NCBI GenBank assembly: GCA_021736965.1
Contig: JAIPEV010000076.1
Span: forward strand, 1 to 7,837
DNA: 7,837 nucleotides
Origin: Halanaerobiales bacterium
GTDB lineage: Bacteria > Bacillota > Halanaerobiia > Halanaerobiales > M55B127
Reading direction: 5' to 3'
This document shows, piece by piece, positions 6,881 to 7,837 of this stretch (position 1 is its first letter; every line of letters begins with the position of its first letter). A model generated the notes under the pieces. It made no database searches, had not been told where the DNA came from, and saw nothing but the letters and a program-made list of their open reading frames with translations. Position numbers and translations under genes: made by a program.

Positions 6881-6893
6881 ATATTGACAATAT
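6881..6893 (+). promoter_or_regulatory. 13-bp palindrome with TTGACA in front of the TetR gene (candidate operator/-35)
   Basis: ATATTG-A-CAATAT is a perfect inverted repeat with one central base and contains an exact TTGACA -35 hexamer at 6884-6889. It lies 57 bases before the TetR start codon. The best -10 at a workable distance (around 6907-6913, in GTTATTA) is poor, so promoter assignment is tentative. TetR-family regulators commonly bind palindromes overlapping their own promoter, which makes this the leading candidate for autoregulation. Confidence 0.4.
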
Positions 6894-6933
6894 GAGAGAA
6901 AGAGAAGTTATTAAGTTTTATAAAAATATTACT

Positions 6934-6939
6934 AAGGAG
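6934..6939 (+). promoter_or_regulatory. Ribosome binding site of the TetR gene
   Basis: AAGGAG ends 10 bases before ATG 6950, slightly long but acceptable. It supports that start, which gives the short N-terminal arm usual before the helix-turn-helix. Confidence 0.65.
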
Positions 6940-6949
6940 TGTATATTTT

Positions 6950-7534
6950 ATGAATAAAAGAGATTTGCAAGCTATAGAAACTAGAAAAAAAATATTTGAA
7001 GCCGGAGTGGAACTGTTAAATGAAAAAGATTTCAATGATATAAAAATCACTGAAATATGTGAAAAAGCTGATGTGTCAATTGGGACATTTTATTACTATT
7101 TTCAATCTAAATTAGGTGTTTTATATGAAATTTATGAAAAAGGGGATGATTACTTTGAAAATAAAGTAAAACCGAAATTAAGTGCAGATAATTCGCTTGA
7201 AAATATAATAACATTTCTTGATTCATATATTAAATATGTTGAGGCTGATGGAGTTGAAATGGTAAAACATCTTTTTATTCCAGAAAATGAACTTTTTATA
7301 GATATGAACAGAGGGATGCAAAAAACATTAAAAGAGGTAATTTTAGAAGGTCAAAAGAAAAACGAGATTACTGTTAAAAAATCTGCAGATCATATTGTTA
7401 AATTTATATTTGTAGTTATGAGGGGTGTAGTTTTTGATTGGTGTCTATATGATGGTGAATATGATTTAGTTGAGTATTCAAAAGAGTTTATTAAATATAT
7501 TATAGACTACCTTAAAGTTAATATAGATGTATAA
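6950..7534 (+). CDS. TetR/AcrR family transcriptional regulator
   Basis: A 194-residue one-component regulator of usual TetR length. The N-terminal DNA-binding domain covers about residues 8-54: helix 1 TRKKIFEAGVELLNEKDF, then the helix-turn-helix ITEICEKADVSIGTFYYYF (33-51) and the hallmark phenylalanine-tyrosine stretch followed by QSK. The rest is a helical ligand-binding and dimerisation domain too variable to identify a ligand; it contains Cys at 37 in the DNA-binding domain and another in DWCLYDGEYD near the C-terminus. It lies 156 bases after the redox-protein gene on the same strand, with a palindrome in between that may be its operator. Its position beside acyl-CoA genes suggests that it senses an acyl-CoA or the pathway substrate and represses the operon, as TetR-type FadR does in Bacillus; this is inference, as the operon promoter is outside the window or in the 1294-1396 gap. 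Confidence 0.92.
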   Translation: MNKRDLQAIETRKKIFEAGVELLNEKDFNDIKITEICEKADVSIGTFYYYFQSKLGVLYEIYEKGDDYFENKVKPKLSADNSLENIITFLDSYIKYVEADGVEMVKHLFIPENELFIDMNRGMQKTLKEVILEGQKKNEITVKKSADHIVKFIFVVMRGVVFDWCLYDGEYDLVEYSKEFIKYIIDYLKVNIDV

Positions 7535-7560
7535 AGCTCAACTTTCTGAGTTAATTTATA
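7535..7560 (+). terminator. Weak candidate terminator after the TetR gene
   Basis: Starting one base after the stop codon, AGCTCA (7535-7540) pairs with TGAGTT (7547-7552), six pairs including one G-T wobble, with a 6-base loop. It is followed by AATTTATA, only modestly T-rich. Position is ideal for a terminator; stem strength is low. Confidence 0.35.
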
Positions 7561-7814
7561 AAGCGAGATCTTTTATATAATTGAGGTTATAGCTCAAAAG
7601 GATAATAATATATAAAAATACTCCATTTATTTTATAACAGTATAGTATCGATTATTTAAAATATCAATAACTAAAATCTAAGTTACTTAATCTGTTTACT
7701 TAATAAATATCGTATATAATTTTTTATTTGATAGTTAATTTATAAGCTAAAACTATATATCAATTTTATATACATACACAGGTAAAAATCTTAATCTTAA
7801 ACAACTTTTCAATA

Positions 7815-7826
7815 CTGTTTAAACAG
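7815..7826. repeat. Perfect 12-bp palindrome CTGTTTAAACAG
   Basis: CTGTTT/AAACAG is self-complementary without a spacer and lies near the right edge in non-coding DNA. It could be an operator for a gene starting outside the window; no partner copy is seen elsewhere in the window. Confidence 0.3.
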
Positions 7827-7837
7827 ACATGGTCAAA

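Larger units (their letters stand above)
7535..7837. other. AT-rich non-coding stretch at the right end
   Basis: About 300 bases with no convincing gene on either strand and very high A+T. Besides the possible terminator at its start, it contains a second dyad, TTGAG-GTTATAG-CTCAA (7581-7597), which shares the AGCTCAA heptamer with 7535-7541, an isolated TATAAT at 7715-7720 without a good -35, and a perfect 12-bp palindrome CTGTTTAAACAG at 7815-7826. It probably separates this locus from a gene beyond the right edge. Confidence 0.6.

Noticed and set aside
6850..7050. Minus-strand open frame overlapping the TetR 5' end and its upstream region
   Set aside because: It covers the helix-turn-helix coding part in antisense, is rich in Ser, Phe and Ile without a domain, and lacks a ribosome site.
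7715..7720. TATAAT as a promoter -10 box
   Set aside because: The sequence 16-18 bases upstream has no -35 match and no gene starts within reach in the window.
1..7837. CRISPR array, insertion sequence, tRNA or rRNA
   Set aside because: No regularly spaced repeats, transposase motifs, terminal repeats or RNA-gene signatures were seen on either strand.

Overview
The window looks like low-GC anaerobic Bacillota (Clostridia or Halanaerobiia type). The DNA is strongly AT-rich, ribosome sites are GGAGG-like, and the gene set combines an aldehyde ferredoxin oxidoreductase with CoA chemistry. No RNA gene or sequence marker fixes the genus, so this placement is an inference.

Layout, all genes on the + strand: (1) 1-1293, the C-terminal 430 residues of a tungsten/molybdenum-pterin aldehyde:ferredoxin oxidoreductase (AOR) family enzyme, cut by the left edge; (2) 1397-2956, a family I acyl-CoA transferase of the propionate CoA-transferase/YdiF type; (3) 2971-5013, a two-enzyme fusion with 3-hydroxyacyl-CoA dehydrogenase first and enoyl-CoA hydratase second, the reverse of FadB order; (4) 5038-6222, a divergent thiolase; (5) 6284-6793, a C_GCAxxG_C_C family putative redox protein; (6) 6950-7534, a TetR-family regulator behind its own short intergenic region; (7) 7535-7837, AT-rich non-coding DNA with short dyads.

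Genes 2-5 are tightly spaced (14, 24 and 61 bases apart), each with its own Shine-Dalgarno, and read as one operon. The AOR gene is 103 bases upstream and may belong to it. Together they suggest a short acyl-CoA module: an aldehyde is oxidised to the acid (or the acid reduced) by AOR, the acid is activated by CoA transfer, an enoyl-CoA is hydrated, the 3-hydroxyacyl-CoA is oxidised, and the 3-ketoacyl-CoA is cleaved by thiolase. No acyl-CoA dehydrogenase or ETF is visible, so the substrate could be already unsaturated or hydroxylated (crotonate-like), or that step may be encoded elsewhere. The direction of flux and the true substrate cannot be read from the sequence.

Most notable are the archaeal-like dehydrogenase-hydratase fusion, the thiolase with HNPF in place of the usual NEAF motif, the altered cofactor-ligand motifs in the AOR, the linked four-cysteine redox protein of unknown role, and a perfect 13-bp palindrome containing a TTGACA hexamer in front of the TetR gene.
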